Assembly (NCBI RefSeq): GCF_001684965.1
Contig: NZ_MAYG01000001.1
Coordinates: forward strand, 1,054,001-1,118,000
DNA length: 64,000 nucleotides
Reading direction: 5' to 3'
DNA from: Chryseobacterium arthrosphaerae
GTDB lineage: Bacteria > Bacteroidota > Bacteroidia > Flavobacteriales > Weeksellaceae
In this document: positions 9,436 to 18,732 of the stretch, piece after piece
Numbering within the stretch: position 1 is the first letter of the stretch
How the letters are laid out: each line of letters starts with the position of its first letter
Made by a program: the position numbers and the translations under genes
Notes under the pieces: model-generated
Told to the model about the DNA's origin: nothing
Seen by the model: the letters and a program-made list of their open reading frames with translations, nothing else
Database searches by the model: none

Positions 9436-10083
9436 TTAAAGTTCTGTAACGACGTAGTTTTTAAACTTATTTTTGTCAAAAACAAACATATTGGGATCCA
9501 GTTCCTGGTTCTCTTTATATTCTTTAATGGCAATTACTGCTACATCTTTGTTGCTTCCGTGCTGCTCCAGTTTTACCATTTGTTTCTTCGCAGAATCTAT
9601 GAAAAGATATACATGCTGTATTCCGTTTGCTTTCACCGGAGTAAGTTTGATAAAATCAGAATTAACCCCGTTTACCATTTTCTTACCGTTATAGGTTACA
9701 TTATAGTCGTTTCTGTAAGTGCTAAGGTAGTTGATAGGGGAGAACATGCTGCTGCTTCCGTTAGGCTTTGCAACCGTTACTTCCATATCATCAGAATTGA
9801 TGTTGTAGATTTTATTCCCGTCGAAGATCTGTTCTGTATCCATGATCTTCAGTTTGTATTTTTCTCCGGCAACATAATAAATACCAGGCTCTGTTTTTGT
9901 AACCTGCCCGTTAAGGCCGCTTCCAAAAGAAAATTTGAAGTAAGAATTCTTTTTAGACTTGTAGTTGGCTGTAACATCATCCAGGATCTTTTTAGCTTTG
10001 GCATCAATCTTCTGAGCGTTGGCCATTCCTACCGCACCTACAACAAAACTTCCTAATATAACTTTTGAAATAATATTTCTCAT
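9436..10083 (-). CDS. LolA-like lipoprotein carrier
   Basis: 215 aa. A signal peptide ends near GMANAQ (residue 24). The mature part has the LolA layout: an N-terminal helix (KIDAKAKKILDDVTANYKS), then antiparallel strands including GIYYVAGEKYKLKIMDTEQIFDGNKIYNIN, and a C-terminal FDKNKFKNYVVTEL. Such proteins carry lipoproteins across the periplasm. It lies 65 bases downstream of ftsK on the same strand, as in many Flavobacteriia. Bacteroidota LolA homologues are diverged and the lipoprotein partner is not tested. Confidence 0.85.
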   Translation of the reverse strand: MRNIISKVILGSFVVGAVGMANAQKIDAKAKKILDDVTANYKSKKNSYFKFSFGSGLNGQVTKTEPGIYYVAGEKYKLKIMDTEQIFDGNKIYNINSDDMEVTVAKPNGSSSMFSPINYLSTYRNDYNVTYNGKKMVNGVNSDFIKLTPVKANGIQHVYLFIDSAKKQMVKLEQHGSNKDVAVIAIKEYKENQELDPNMFVFDKNKFKNYVVTEL

Positions 10084-10148
10084 TTTTTTAATTTAATAAT
10101 CTTTTAGACATTTTTTAGTTTGAAAGGTTAAAATCATCAGATTTCCCT

Positions 10149-12737
10149 TTAACTACGCAGATCTTCCAAAAACTGTTCCAAAGAATGAAGATCGCTGATC
10201 AGGACCTCTCTTGCCTTGGCTCCGTTGAAACCTCCCACAATGCCACTGGCCTCAAGCTGGTCCATAATTCTTCCGGCTCTGTTGTACCCAAGCTTAAGCT
10301 GTCTCTGAAGCATTGAAGTAGAGCCCTGCTGTGTAGAAACAATGATTCTCGCTGCGTCTTCAAATAAGGCATCCTTTTCATTAGGATCAAAAGAACCTGC
10401 TGCCGAGCTGTTGGCATCTTCAGAAACATATTCAGGAAGAAGGAACGCAGATGAATATCCTTTTTGTTCCCCGATGAACTCAGCAATTCTTTCCACCTCC
10501 GGAGTATCTACGAAAGCACACTGAAGTCTTAAAATCTCATTTCCGTTGAAGTAAAGCATATCTCCTTTACCAATCAGCTGATCAGCTCCGGGTGAGTCAA
10601 GGATCGTTCTTGAATCCACACTGGAGATTACCCTGAAGGCTGCCCTTGCCGGGAAGTTAGCCTTGATCATCCCTGTAATTACATTTACGGAAGGTCTCTG
10701 GGTTGCTACAATAAGGTGAATTCCCACGGCTCTTGCCAGCTGTGCCAGTCTGGCGATCGGTAATTCCACCTCTTTTCCTGCGGTCATGATCAGATCCGCA
10801 AATTCGTCCACTACCAATACGATATAAGGCAGGTACCTGTGTCCGTTCTCTGGGTTCAGTTTTCTTTCTGTAAACTTTTTGTTGTATTCTTTCAGGTTTT
10901 TACAGAAAGCATTTTTAAGAAGATCATAGCGGGTGTCCATTTCAATACACAATGAATTCAGGGTATTGATTACTTTGTTGGTATCCGTGATGATGGCTTC
11001 CTCAGCATCCGGTAGTTTAGCCAGATAATGTCTTTCAATTTTTGAATATAATGAAAGTTCTACCTTTTTAGGGTCAACCATGACGAACTTCAGCTCACTA
11101 GGATGTTTTTTATAAAGAAGAGAAGTCAGGATGGCATTAATACCAACAGATTTACCCTGTCCTGTAGCACCTGCCATCAGTAAGTGAGGCATCTTGGAAA
11201 GGTCGGCCATGAAAATTTCATTGGAAATCGTTTTTCCGAAAACCACCGGAAGATCCATGTCGGTATTCTGGAATTTCTGAGAAGCAATTACAGAACGCAT
11301 AGAGACCATGGTAGGATTCTTTCTGGGTACTTCAATTCCGATCGTTCCTTTTCCTGGCATCGGAGCAATGATTCTGATCCCCAAAGCTGAAAGGTTAAGG
11401 GCGATATCATCCTGCAGCTTTTTAATGGCTGCCACTCTGATCCCTGCTTCCGGTACAATTTCATATAAGGTAACGGTAGGCCCGATCGTTGCTTTGATCT
11501 CTGCAATTCCTACGTTGAAATTTTTAAGAAGTCCAACGATCTTGTTTTTATTTTCTTCTAATTCTTCTTTGTTGATAGAAATTTCTTCACTTCCGTAATC
11601 TTTCAGTAAATCAACAGGAGGCATCTGGAAATTGGCAAGATCCAGCTTGTGATCATAAAGACCGTGTTTTTCTACAAGTTCCTGGGATTTTTTGTCAGAA
11701 TCATCCAGAATATCGATCACCGGAGCAACTTCCACATTAAATTTAATGTTTTCCTGAGCCGGGGCAGAAGCCACTGCAGATACCGGAGCAGAAGGTCTGA
11801 TATCAAATGCTTCTTCCGGAGATGATAGCGGAACAGATGGTTTGGTAGAAAGATTTAAGCTTACAGGTTGTGCCGCCTCTTTAGGTTCTGTCTCAAAAGA
11901 AGTATGATTAGGCGTTGTAATCGTTTCTATATCGGCTGCAACCGGAACCTCAGGGAATCCTTTAGGTATACTTACCGGTTCCTGTACTTTCATTGTAGAG
12001 ACAGGATTGGCAGGAGCAGGGTTGGTAACATCACTTACGGTAACATGAGGAGCTGCATCTTTTTCTTCTTCCACTTCCTCAAGTTCTTCTTTCAGCTCTT
12101 CATCTGCTTCGAAATCTTCATTAGAATCCGGCATCATAGATTTTACCTTTCCTATGGTGTTTTCATTGATGGTATTCAGCTTTGCTTTGATAGAGCTCGG
12201 ACGCAGGTTGAATTCAAGAATAAAATAAAGAAGAATACTTGCCGCCAGTACAGTCCATAGACCTACAGTACCGATAATGGAATTCAGATAATCCATGATC
12301 TGATAACCGTACACCCCCCCCAGAACGCCCTGTCCTTTTGTAAGTGCTCCCATAAAGATCGGAAGCCAGCAGATGAAAAACAGAGAATGACCAATGGTCT
12401 TCCATGGTTTGAAGATCTTCTTTTTAAGAATAAGGGTGCCTACCACCATAAAGAGGAAGGCAATAATGAATGAGGCGATACCGATACTTTCAAAGATGAA
12501 AATATTTCCTAACCAGTCGCCTACTTTACCAAAAATATTGGAAGATTTTATACTCTTGTCAAGCATGGTTCCTGCCTGGCTTTGGTCTGCTTTCCAGTTC
12601 ATTAAATAAGAAATGAAGGAAAATGCAAGTACGGCAGAGAAAAGTATAAAACTAAGCCCGAAAAAGATACGTGGCTTAGATAAAATTCTGCCTTTATCAG
12701 GCGATTCAGTCGGTTTTTTTTGTGTCTTTTTGTCCAT
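10149..12737 (-). CDS. ftsK: DNA translocase FtsK/SpoIIIE
   Basis: 862 aa. Four membrane segments occupy about residues 25-185. An acidic and Pro/Ala-rich linker runs from about 205 to 350. The RecA-like motor has Walker A GATGQGKS near 523 and Walker B LVVDEFADLI near 640, and a C-terminal winged-helix gamma domain (QLKLGYNRAGRIMDQLEASG) fills about 800-850. It pumps chromosomal DNA through the division septum and activates XerCD dimer resolution. Length is within the family range. It opens a minus-strand cluster with lolA and the LptF-type gene. Confidence 0.96.
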   Translation of the reverse strand: MDKKTQKKPTESPDKGRILSKPRIFFGLSFILFSAVLAFSFISYLMNWKADQSQAGTMLDKSIKSSNIFGKVGDWLGNIFIFESIGIASFIIAFLFMVVGTLILKKKIFKPWKTIGHSLFFICWLPIFMGALTKGQGVLGGVYGYQIMDYLNSIIGTVGLWTVLAASILLYFILEFNLRPSSIKAKLNTINENTIGKVKSMMPDSNEDFEADEELKEELEEVEEEKDAAPHVTVSDVTNPAPANPVSTMKVQEPVSIPKGFPEVPVAADIETITTPNHTSFETEPKEAAQPVSLNLSTKPSVPLSSPEEAFDIRPSAPVSAVASAPAQENIKFNVEVAPVIDILDDSDKKSQELVEKHGLYDHKLDLANFQMPPVDLLKDYGSEEISINKEELEENKNKIVGLLKNFNVGIAEIKATIGPTVTLYEIVPEAGIRVAAIKKLQDDIALNLSALGIRIIAPMPGKGTIGIEVPRKNPTMVSMRSVIASQKFQNTDMDLPVVFGKTISNEIFMADLSKMPHLLMAGATGQGKSVGINAILTSLLYKKHPSELKFVMVDPKKVELSLYSKIERHYLAKLPDAEEAIITDTNKVINTLNSLCIEMDTRYDLLKNAFCKNLKEYNKKFTERKLNPENGHRYLPYIVLVVDEFADLIMTAGKEVELPIARLAQLARAVGIHLIVATQRPSVNVITGMIKANFPARAAFRVISSVDSRTILDSPGADQLIGKGDMLYFNGNEILRLQCAFVDTPEVERIAEFIGEQKGYSSAFLLPEYVSEDANSSAAGSFDPNEKDALFEDAARIIVSTQQGSTSMLQRQLKLGYNRAGRIMDQLEASGIVGGFNGAKAREVLISDLHSLEQFLEDLRS

Positions 12738-12750
12738 AATATCAATGTCG

Positions 12751-12758
12751 CAAATTTA
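12751..12758 (-). promoter_or_regulatory. -7 promoter element upstream of ftsK
   Basis: On the minus strand the octamer reads TAAATTTG, a TAnnTTTG match 14 bases before the ftsK ATG. No -33 TTG at good spacing is visible. Confidence 0.5.
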
Positions 12759-13045
12759 ATGTTTTTTCAATACTAAAAGAATCTTTTTTCTTCAAAAAAC
12801 ATTTTGCAATTCCCGATTTTTACTGTGATTATTTAAAATTGGTGAGAAGAACTTTTTCCGTTATTGTAAGTAATAAAATAAGGCATTTTTTTTTGTTTTT
12901 CCAAATCCGGATTTGTTAAATTATATTAATTGACAGATCATCATAATTATATTACTTTTAATAAGCATTATAAATCTTCTTAAAAATCTTCTGAAAATAT
13001 AAGATCATACCATTCACATTGTAAGACCATTTATCATTGTTTTTT

Positions 13046-13061
13046 TTTGAACTAGTTCAAA
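13046..13061. promoter_or_regulatory. Perfect 16-bp palindrome upstream of isochorismatase gene
   Basis: TTTGAACTAGTTCAAA is a perfect palindrome ending about 22 bases before a TAGTTTTG -7 element (13083-13090). The position suits binding by a dimeric regulator. The regulator is unknown; the Crp/Fnr gene downstream is one candidate. Confidence 0.6.
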
Positions 13062-13082
13062 GGTCAGGAGTTGCAGCCGCTG

Positions 13083-13090
13083 TAGTTTTG
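13083..13090 (+). promoter_or_regulatory. -7 element for isochorismatase gene
   Basis: TAGTTTTG matches TAnnTTTG and lies 19 bases before the ATG at 13109. This supports the start at 13109 over the in-frame ATG at 13037, which would fall upstream of the promoter. Confidence 0.5.
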
Positions 13091-13108
13091 TACCATAAAA
13101 TTTTATCA

Positions 13109-13753
13109 ATGAAAAATACATTCAGATCTGTTCTGGCCCTATGCCTGGTTTTAACTTCACTGGTAACAATAAACGCACAACAAAAAAGAAAAATGGAAAA
13201 CACTACATTATTAATTATTGACGTACAGAATGATTATTTCCCAGGTGGAAAAATGACATTGGAAAACGCTGAAGAAGCGGGGCAAAACACCCGGAAAGTT
13301 CTTCAGTATTTCAGACAGAATAAACTTCCGGTGGTTCATATCATGCATATTTCTACCAATGAAGGCGCTGCTTTTTTCCTTCCCGGAACTTCCGGCGCTG
13401 AAATTAATCGGTTGGTTGCACCACATATGGGTGAGAAAGTTATTACCAAACATTTCCCGAACAGCTTCAGGGAAACGGACCTACTGGAATATCTCAAATC
13501 AGAGAATATAGAAAATCTCGTCATTACAGGGATGATGACCGATGTCTGTGTGGAATCTACCACAAGGGCGGCTTTTGATTTCGGATTCAATACTACGATT
13601 ATCGGAAATGCTACAGCAACAAAGGATCGGGAACTGAACGGTGAAACGGTAAAAGCTTCAGAAGTTCAAAAGTCTTTTCTTGCAGGAATATCAGCATTAG
13701 GAAATCTTTATGCCCGTATTGCAAATACCGAAGATTTTATAGAAAGAAAATAA
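13109..13753 (+). CDS. Exported isochorismatase-family hydrolase
   Basis: 214 aa from ATG 13109. A signal peptide (residues 1-23, ending VTINAQQ) precedes a cysteine hydrolase core beginning LLIIDVQNDYF. The family triad is present: Asp38, Lys114 (VITKHFPNSF) and Cys147 (MMTDVCVEST). The family includes isochorismatases, nicotinamidases and other amidases; the substrate is not readable. Most family members are cytoplasmic, so a periplasmic or secreted form is unusual. A Met at residue 29, just before the core, could be an alternative cytoplasmic start. Start choice rests on the promoter and a well-formed signal peptide. Confidence 0.8.
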   Translation: MKNTFRSVLALCLVLTSLVTINAQQKRKMENTTLLIIDVQNDYFPGGKMTLENAEEAGQNTRKVLQYFRQNKLPVVHIMHISTNEGAAFFLPGTSGAEINRLVAPHMGEKVITKHFPNSFRETDLLEYLKSENIENLVITGMMTDVCVESTTRAAFDFGFNTTIIGNATATKDRELNGETVKASEVQKSFLAGISALGNLYARIANTEDFIERK

Positions 13754-13884
13754 CTTAATAAAACTTATATTTAGTAGAAAGATGGAAGCAGGAGGCTGGA
13801 AATTACTGATTCCCGACTTTAAGACTCTCTCTGTTCAAGCTTCCGGTTTCTGTCTTTTACAATTATATTTACCACAAAGTGTTA

Positions 13885-13892
13885 TAATTTTG
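13885..13892 (+). promoter_or_regulatory. -7 element for Crp/Fnr regulator
   Basis: TAATTTTG matches TAnnTTTG and lies 28 bases before the ATG at 13920. It supports that start rather than the longer ORF from 13782. Confidence 0.5.
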
Positions 13893-13919
13893 GTACTTTT
13901 ATTCTGTTTATCAAAAAGA

Positions 13920-14501
13920 ATGTACGGTTTACTTTACAAAAATATCAGCAGATATATCAGCCTTTCAGAAGAAGAGTTTCTTCAGTTTGCAAAACCTTTT
14001 GAGTATAAAAAATTCACTAAAAAGGATCAGGTACTCCGGGAAGGGGATTATTGTCTTTTTGAAGGATTTGTTCTGAACGGATGTTTTAAAATATACTACC
14101 TGAACGAAAACGGTTCTGAGCAGACATTGTATTTTGCGGTAACAGATTGGTGGATTACAGATATAGACAGCCTCATCAATCATGTGCCCAGCATCCTGAA
14201 TATTGAAGCGCTTGAAGACAGCGAAGTGCTGATGATTTCCAAAAAAGAGAAGGAACGTCTGTATGAAACCATGCCGCAGATAGAAAAACTCTTCAGGATG
14301 ATGAATCAGCAGTCGTCCGTTGCCCTGCAAAGAAGAATTTTATCATTAACGGGTAAAACAGCCGATAAGCGCTATCTGGAATTTTTAGAAAAATATCCGG
14401 GACTGGAGCAAAGACTGACGCAACAGCAGGTTGCTTCCTATCTTGGGATTACTCATGAGTTTTTAAGTAAAATCAGAAAAAAGATAGCTTTTGAAAAGTG
14501 A
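13920..14501 (+). CDS. Crp/Fnr family transcriptional regulator
   Basis: 193 aa from 13920, the usual size in Bacteroidota. The upstream in-frame ATG at 13782 adds 46 residues that lack family character and overlaps the promoter. An N-terminal cyclic-nucleotide-binding-type barrel (FTKKDQVLREGDYCLFEGFVL near 31-51) is followed by a long helix and a C-terminal helix-turn-helix (LTQQQVASYLGITHEFLSKIRKK). Ligand residues for cAMP are not evident. It follows the isochorismatase gene and may regulate it. Confidence 0.88.
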   Translation: MYGLLYKNISRYISLSEEEFLQFAKPFEYKKFTKKDQVLREGDYCLFEGFVLNGCFKIYYLNENGSEQTLYFAVTDWWITDIDSLINHVPSILNIEALEDSEVLMISKKEKERLYETMPQIEKLFRMMNQQSSVALQRRILSLTGKTADKRYLEFLEKYPGLEQRLTQQQVASYLGITHEFLSKIRKKIAFEK

Positions 14502-14760
14502 TTTTACAGATTAGTTTTTGTTTTGTAAATTTTCACTTTTCTTAAATTATTTAATATCAAGCAGTTGTGGTTGGTTATAGAATGGTAGATAGAAGCCTTC
14601 AATCGGCAGGATAGGTATTATAAATCTGTATTTCTTCGGTTTTAAAAATTGAATTTTTCCTAATGTTTTCGGGCTTATTAAGAATGTTTCAAAATAAGCA
14701 AAACCAAGGCCAAAGTGATAAAAAACAGCTTTTTTTCAGCTCTTTGTAGTTTATCATCCT

Positions 14761-14768
14761 TATTTTTG
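14761..14768 (+). promoter_or_regulatory. -7 element upstream of cytochrome c biogenesis gene
   Basis: TATTTTTG matches TAnnTTTG, 21 bases before the ATG at 14790. The rest of the 288-base gap 14502-14789 holds nothing I can assign. Confidence 0.5.
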
Positions 14769-14789
14769 CATGTCAAGTACATATAAATC

Positions 14790-17700
14790 ATGAAGAAGCT
14801 CCAAGATATTCTTATCTCAACCAGGACAATGGCTGTATTGTTGCTGGTGTACGCATTCGCTATGGCCTATGCAACGTTCTTAGAAAACGACTACGGAACT
14901 CCTACAGCAAAAGCATTAATTTATGAGGCAAAATGGTTTGAACTGATCATGGTTCTGCTTATTCTCAACTTCATAGGAAATATCGGAAGATACAGACTGT
15001 GGAAAAAGGATAAGTGGCCGGTTTTGGTTTTTCACCTTGCCTTTGTTTTCATTTTTGTGGGGGGAGCCATTACCCGCTATATCAGTTTCGAAGGAACGAT
15101 GCACATCAGGGAAGGAGAGACCTCCAATGAGATCATAACAGATAAAAACTTCCTTAAAATCCAGATCGAAGAAAAAGGAGATGTCCTTAACTATCAGGAT
15201 ATCCCTTATTTAATGTCTCCACTGCATAAAGACCTTACTGCAACCTATGATTTCCACGGAAAGGAAGTAAAGGTGATCGCAAAAGAGTATATCCAGAGAA
15301 AGAAAGACAGCCTGGTAGCTGAACCCAACGGAAAAGAATACCTTCATCTGGTTTCTACAGGGAATACCGGAAGACAGAATATATACATCAAACCGGGAGA
15401 AACCAAATCAATCAACGGAACTTTGGTAACGTTCAACAGAGCTATTGACGGTGCGGTTGAATTCAGAAATGACGGAGGTAAGCTCTCTATCAAAACCCCT
15501 GTAGATGCCAGCTATATGACGATGGCAACACAGGCAACGGGAACCACAAAGAAAGACGAATTCCAGCCGCTGGCATTGAGAAGTTTATATACAATCAACG
15601 AATTGAAACTTGTAGTGCCTGAGGGACTTAAAAAAGGAAGGCTTATCGCTTTTGAAGGAGACAGAAAGAAAGATGCTAATGTTCCGGATATGCTTCAGAT
15701 TGAGCTGCAGGGGCCAAAAACAAAGCAACTGGTAGATCTTTCTGTGGAAAAAGGAAACCCGAATGCCTACAAGCAGATCACAATGGATGGTCTGAACATC
15801 ATGGTAGGTTTCGGACCTAAAGTCTACAATACACCTTTTGCATTGAAGCTGGATGACTTCGTTATGGAAACGTATCCCGGAAGTTCATCCCCAAGTGCTT
15901 ATGAAAGCCATGTGAAAATCATTGACGAAGGAAAAGAAACTCCATATAAAATCTATATGAACCACGTTCTGAATCATAAAGGATACCGTTTCTTCCAGGC
16001 AAGTTTTGATCCGGACAGAATGGGAACCGTATTATCCGTAAACCATGATTATTGGGGAACATTGATTTCTTATATCGGATATGGATTGCTTTTCTTAGGA
16101 ATGTTTGTCATTTTCTTCTGGAAGGGAACACATTTCTGGAAATTAAGCAAAATGTTGACGGATGTAAACAAAAAGAAAGCAGCGGCAGTTCTTTTAATAT
16201 TCCTTAGCTTAGGATTGAATGCCCAGAAAATTGAAACTCACGGTACAACTGACGGAAGCAGAGACCACGTTCATGTACAGGGAGATGACCACTCTCATGC
16301 GCCGGCTCAGAATGTTCAGCCGCTTGACGGTGCTGCTCCGAAGCAGAATTCACTGGCTACTCCAATGGGGAAAATGAGAACAATTACTCCCGATGAGATC
16401 ATTGCAAGAAATAAAATCAGCAAAGAACACGCTGATAAATTCGGATATCTTTTGGTTCAGAGTTTTGAAGGAAGAATTGTTCCGATCAATACACAGGCTT
16501 TAGATGTTTTAAGAAAACTTTACAAGCATGATCGTTTCAAAGGAACAGACGGAAAATACCTGACGGCTAACCAATGGTTCCTTTCTATCAATACAGACAC
16601 GCCAAGCTGGACCATGGTTCCTATAATCAAAGTAGGACCTAAAGGAGGGGATGAGTTAAAGAATAAAACAAAAGCTGATGATGACGGGTATACTTCTTTA
16701 ATGAATCTTTTCCCTGCAGATGCCAATGGTAACCTGACCTATATTCTTGAGCATGATTATAACACGGCTTTCCGTAAAAAACCTGCGGATCAGACGAATT
16801 ATGATAAAGAAGTTATTGCCGTAAACGAAAGAGTTCAAATTTTCAACGAATTCTTCAGCGGGCAGTTTATGAGAATCGTTCCTGTGAAAAACGATGCCAA
16901 CCACACATGGCATTCATGGCTGGATCAGAAATTTGAACCGGATATGGAATCTCAGCAGGTAATGGGACCTTATTTTGCTGAAGCCCTTAATGCTCAGAAA
17001 ACAAACGACTGGACCAAGGCAGATAAAGAATTAGCTAAGCTTTCAGACTACCAGCAGAAATGGGGGAAAGCAGTGGTTCCGGCAAAATCGAAAGTGGATC
17101 TTGAGGTTTTCATGAATAAAGCCGATATCAATTTTAAACTATTGATTTTCTACACCATTATTGGCGGACTTCTTCTGGTTTTGGGATTTGTTGAATTGTT
17201 CAAACCTAATAAAGTATTAAAAAAGGTTATCAAAGCAACTATTTATGTTGGATTGATAGGATATATCTGTCATTTCTTAGGTCTTGTGGCAAGATGGTAT
17301 ATCTCGGGACACGCTCCTTGGAGTAACGGATATGAAGCGATTATCTTTATTTCATGGGTGGGTATTACTGCCGGATTGTTGTTCTATTTTGGATTTACAA
17401 AACCTAATCTTGGGAAAAAAACAGTTTTGACTGCTGAAGATTCAGTGAATCCTAAAGGCGGAGCTGGAGTCAATGCGCTGATTCCTGCAGCAGGATTTAT
17501 GGTAGCAGTTATCATGATGGGGTTTGCTCACGGTGGTTCAGCACTTGATCCGCAGATCACGCCGCTGGTTCCGGTATTGAAATCGTACTGGCTGATTGTT
17601 CACGTAGCGATTATTACCTCAAGTTATGGTTTCTTTGCCCTCTCAATGATCATTGCTGTAATCTCTCTGGTATTTTATATTATTTCCAATAAAGATACCT

Positions 17701-18134
17701 ATAAGATTCACCACGATACCACATTGAAGGAATTGGTTGTTGTTTCTGAAATGTCATTAACGATCGGTCTTTTTGCTCTTACAGTAGGAAACTTCCTGGG
17801 AGGAATCTGGGCGAATGAATCATGGGGTAGATACTGGAGCTGGGACCCTAAAGAAACATGGGCTTTCATCTCTATCATGGTCTATGCTTTTGTACTGCAC
17901 ATGAGATTGGTACCGGGATTAAGAAGCAGATGGGCATTCCACGTGGCAACGATGTTTGCATTCTGCTCTATGGTAATGACCTATTTCGGGGTAAATTATT
18001 ACCTGAGTGGTCTTCACTCTTATGCAGCAGGAGATCCTGTGCCGGTACCGGCTTGGGTATACATCGGAATCGCTACGATGATTACTTTATCAGCAGTTTC
18101 TTATTTCAAGTTTAAAGCGTTAACGAAGAAGTAA
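14790..18134 (+). CDS. ccsA: Cytochrome c biogenesis protein, ResB-CcsA fusion
   Basis: 1114 aa. The N-terminal third is ResB/Ccs1-like with membrane helices near 12-30, 47-65 and 74-95 and one near 425-445, enclosing a periplasmic domain. A middle periplasmic region (about 480-780) follows. The C-terminal part is CcsA/ResC, with about eight helices and the heme-handling WWD motif WGRYWSWDPKETW near residue 1013, plus conserved His residues around it. The protein exports heme and ligates it to apocytochromes c (System II). Fused forms of this size are the norm in Bacteroidota. It is a single-gene unit with a strong terminator. Confidence 0.93.
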   Translation: MKKLQDILISTRTMAVLLLVYAFAMAYATFLENDYGTPTAKALIYEAKWFELIMVLLILNFIGNIGRYRLWKKDKWPVLVFHLAFVFIFVGGAITRYISFEGTMHIREGETSNEIITDKNFLKIQIEEKGDVLNYQDIPYLMSPLHKDLTATYDFHGKEVKVIAKEYIQRKKDSLVAEPNGKEYLHLVSTGNTGRQNIYIKPGETKSINGTLVTFNRAIDGAVEFRNDGGKLSIKTPVDASYMTMATQATGTTKKDEFQPLALRSLYTINELKLVVPEGLKKGRLIAFEGDRKKDANVPDMLQIELQGPKTKQLVDLSVEKGNPNAYKQITMDGLNIMVGFGPKVYNTPFALKLDDFVMETYPGSSSPSAYESHVKIIDEGKETPYKIYMNHVLNHKGYRFFQASFDPDRMGTVLSVNHDYWGTLISYIGYGLLFLGMFVIFFWKGTHFWKLSKMLTDVNKKKAAAVLLIFLSLGLNAQKIETHGTTDGSRDHVHVQGDDHSHAPAQNVQPLDGAAPKQNSLATPMGKMRTITPDEIIARNKISKEHADKFGYLLVQSFEGRIVPINTQALDVLRKLYKHDRFKGTDGKYLTANQWFLSINTDTPSWTMVPIIKVGPKGGDELKNKTKADDDGYTSLMNLFPADANGNLTYILEHDYNTAFRKKPADQTNYDKEVIAVNERVQIFNEFFSGQFMRIVPVKNDANHTWHSWLDQKFEPDMESQQVMGPYFAEALNAQKTNDWTKADKELAKLSDYQQKWGKAVVPAKSKVDLEVFMNKADINFKLLIFYTIIGGLLLVLGFVELFKPNKVLKKVIKATIYVGLIGYICHFLGLVARWYISGHAPWSNGYEAIIFISWVGITAGLLFYFGFTKPNLGKKTVLTAEDSVNPKGGAGVNALIPAAGFMVAVIMMGFAHGGSALDPQITPLVPVLKSYWLIVHVAIITSSYGFFALSMIIAVISLVFYIISNKDTYKIHHDTTLKELVVVSEMSLTIGLFALTVGNFLGGIWANESWGRYWSWDPKETWAFISIMVYAFVLHMRLVPGLRSRWAFHVATMFAFCSMVMTYFGVNYYLSGLHSYAAGDPVPVPAWVYIGIATMITLSAVSYFKFKALTKK

Positions 18135-18153
18135 TTTCAAACATATTATTTAC

Positions 18154-18186
18154 AATCCCGGAAGTTATCTTCCGGGATTTTTTTGT
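18154..18186 (+). terminator. Terminator after cytochrome c biogenesis gene
   Basis: AATCCCGGAAG and CTTCCGGGATT form an 11-bp stem with a 4-base loop and a T-run. Confidence 0.9.
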
Positions 18187-18259
18187 TCAATTGTTTTTGG
18201 CTTTGGAGTGGCTTTTCTAAACCCTGAATTCATGATTTTGTGTATTAATAAGCATCCTT

Positions 18260-18538
18260 CGTAAAGGCACTTCAATCGGCAAGAAGAAAGAGTCTTAGTT
18301 AATTGTTAATGAAAAAAATACAGCGTGAAATATTTTTTAGCGCAAAGGGTCGCAATGATATTTTTATTGTGTTGATTTTATCGTTCGCAAAGGCGTTTCA
18401 CTCAGCAAAAAGAAAGAGGCTTAGTTAATTGTTCATGAAAAAAATAGAGCCTGAAATATTTTCTAGCGCAAAGGGTCGCAATGATATTTTTATTGTGTTG
18501 ATTTTATCGTTCGCAAAGGCGGTTTCACTCAGCAAAAT
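18260..18538. repeat. 126-bp tandem repeat, about 2.2 copies
   Basis: Units begin at 18260, 18386 and 18512 (the third partial). Copies share CGCAAAGGC at the start, CTTAGTTAATTGTT inside, and GCGCAAAGGGTCGCAATGA followed by TTTTTATTGTGTTG near the end. The spacing is exactly 126 bases for several anchors. Copies 1 and 2 differ at scattered positions. No ORF runs through. It fills most of the 598-base gap 18135-18732; the remainder (to 18732) has further CGCAAAG and CTTTGCG words but nothing else assigned. Confidence 0.85.
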
Positions 18539-18732
18539 AAAATAGTGTTCGTTGCTAAACGAAGTGGCTTTGCGGACATACATAAAACGCAAAGTAATAA
18601 AAACCCAGCGAACCTTGCGTTTAGATAAAGCACCCGGAACTCATCCGTAAAAATCCAGAAATTATATTTCAAAATTCAAAATTTACTACTATCTTTATGA
18701 TATCAAAATAATATCAAATTAAAAATTCAATC

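Noticed and set aside
8379..10056. Long ORFs antisense to lptF and lolA
   Set aside because: Shadows of real genes; Phe/Ile/Val-rich antisense translation and no start signals.
13037..13108. Longer start for the isochorismatase gene
   Set aside because: It would place the palindrome and -7 box inside the gene and hide the signal peptide.
18260..18538. CRISPR array
   Set aside because: Units of 126 bases with scattered differences and no short repeat-spacer alternation.
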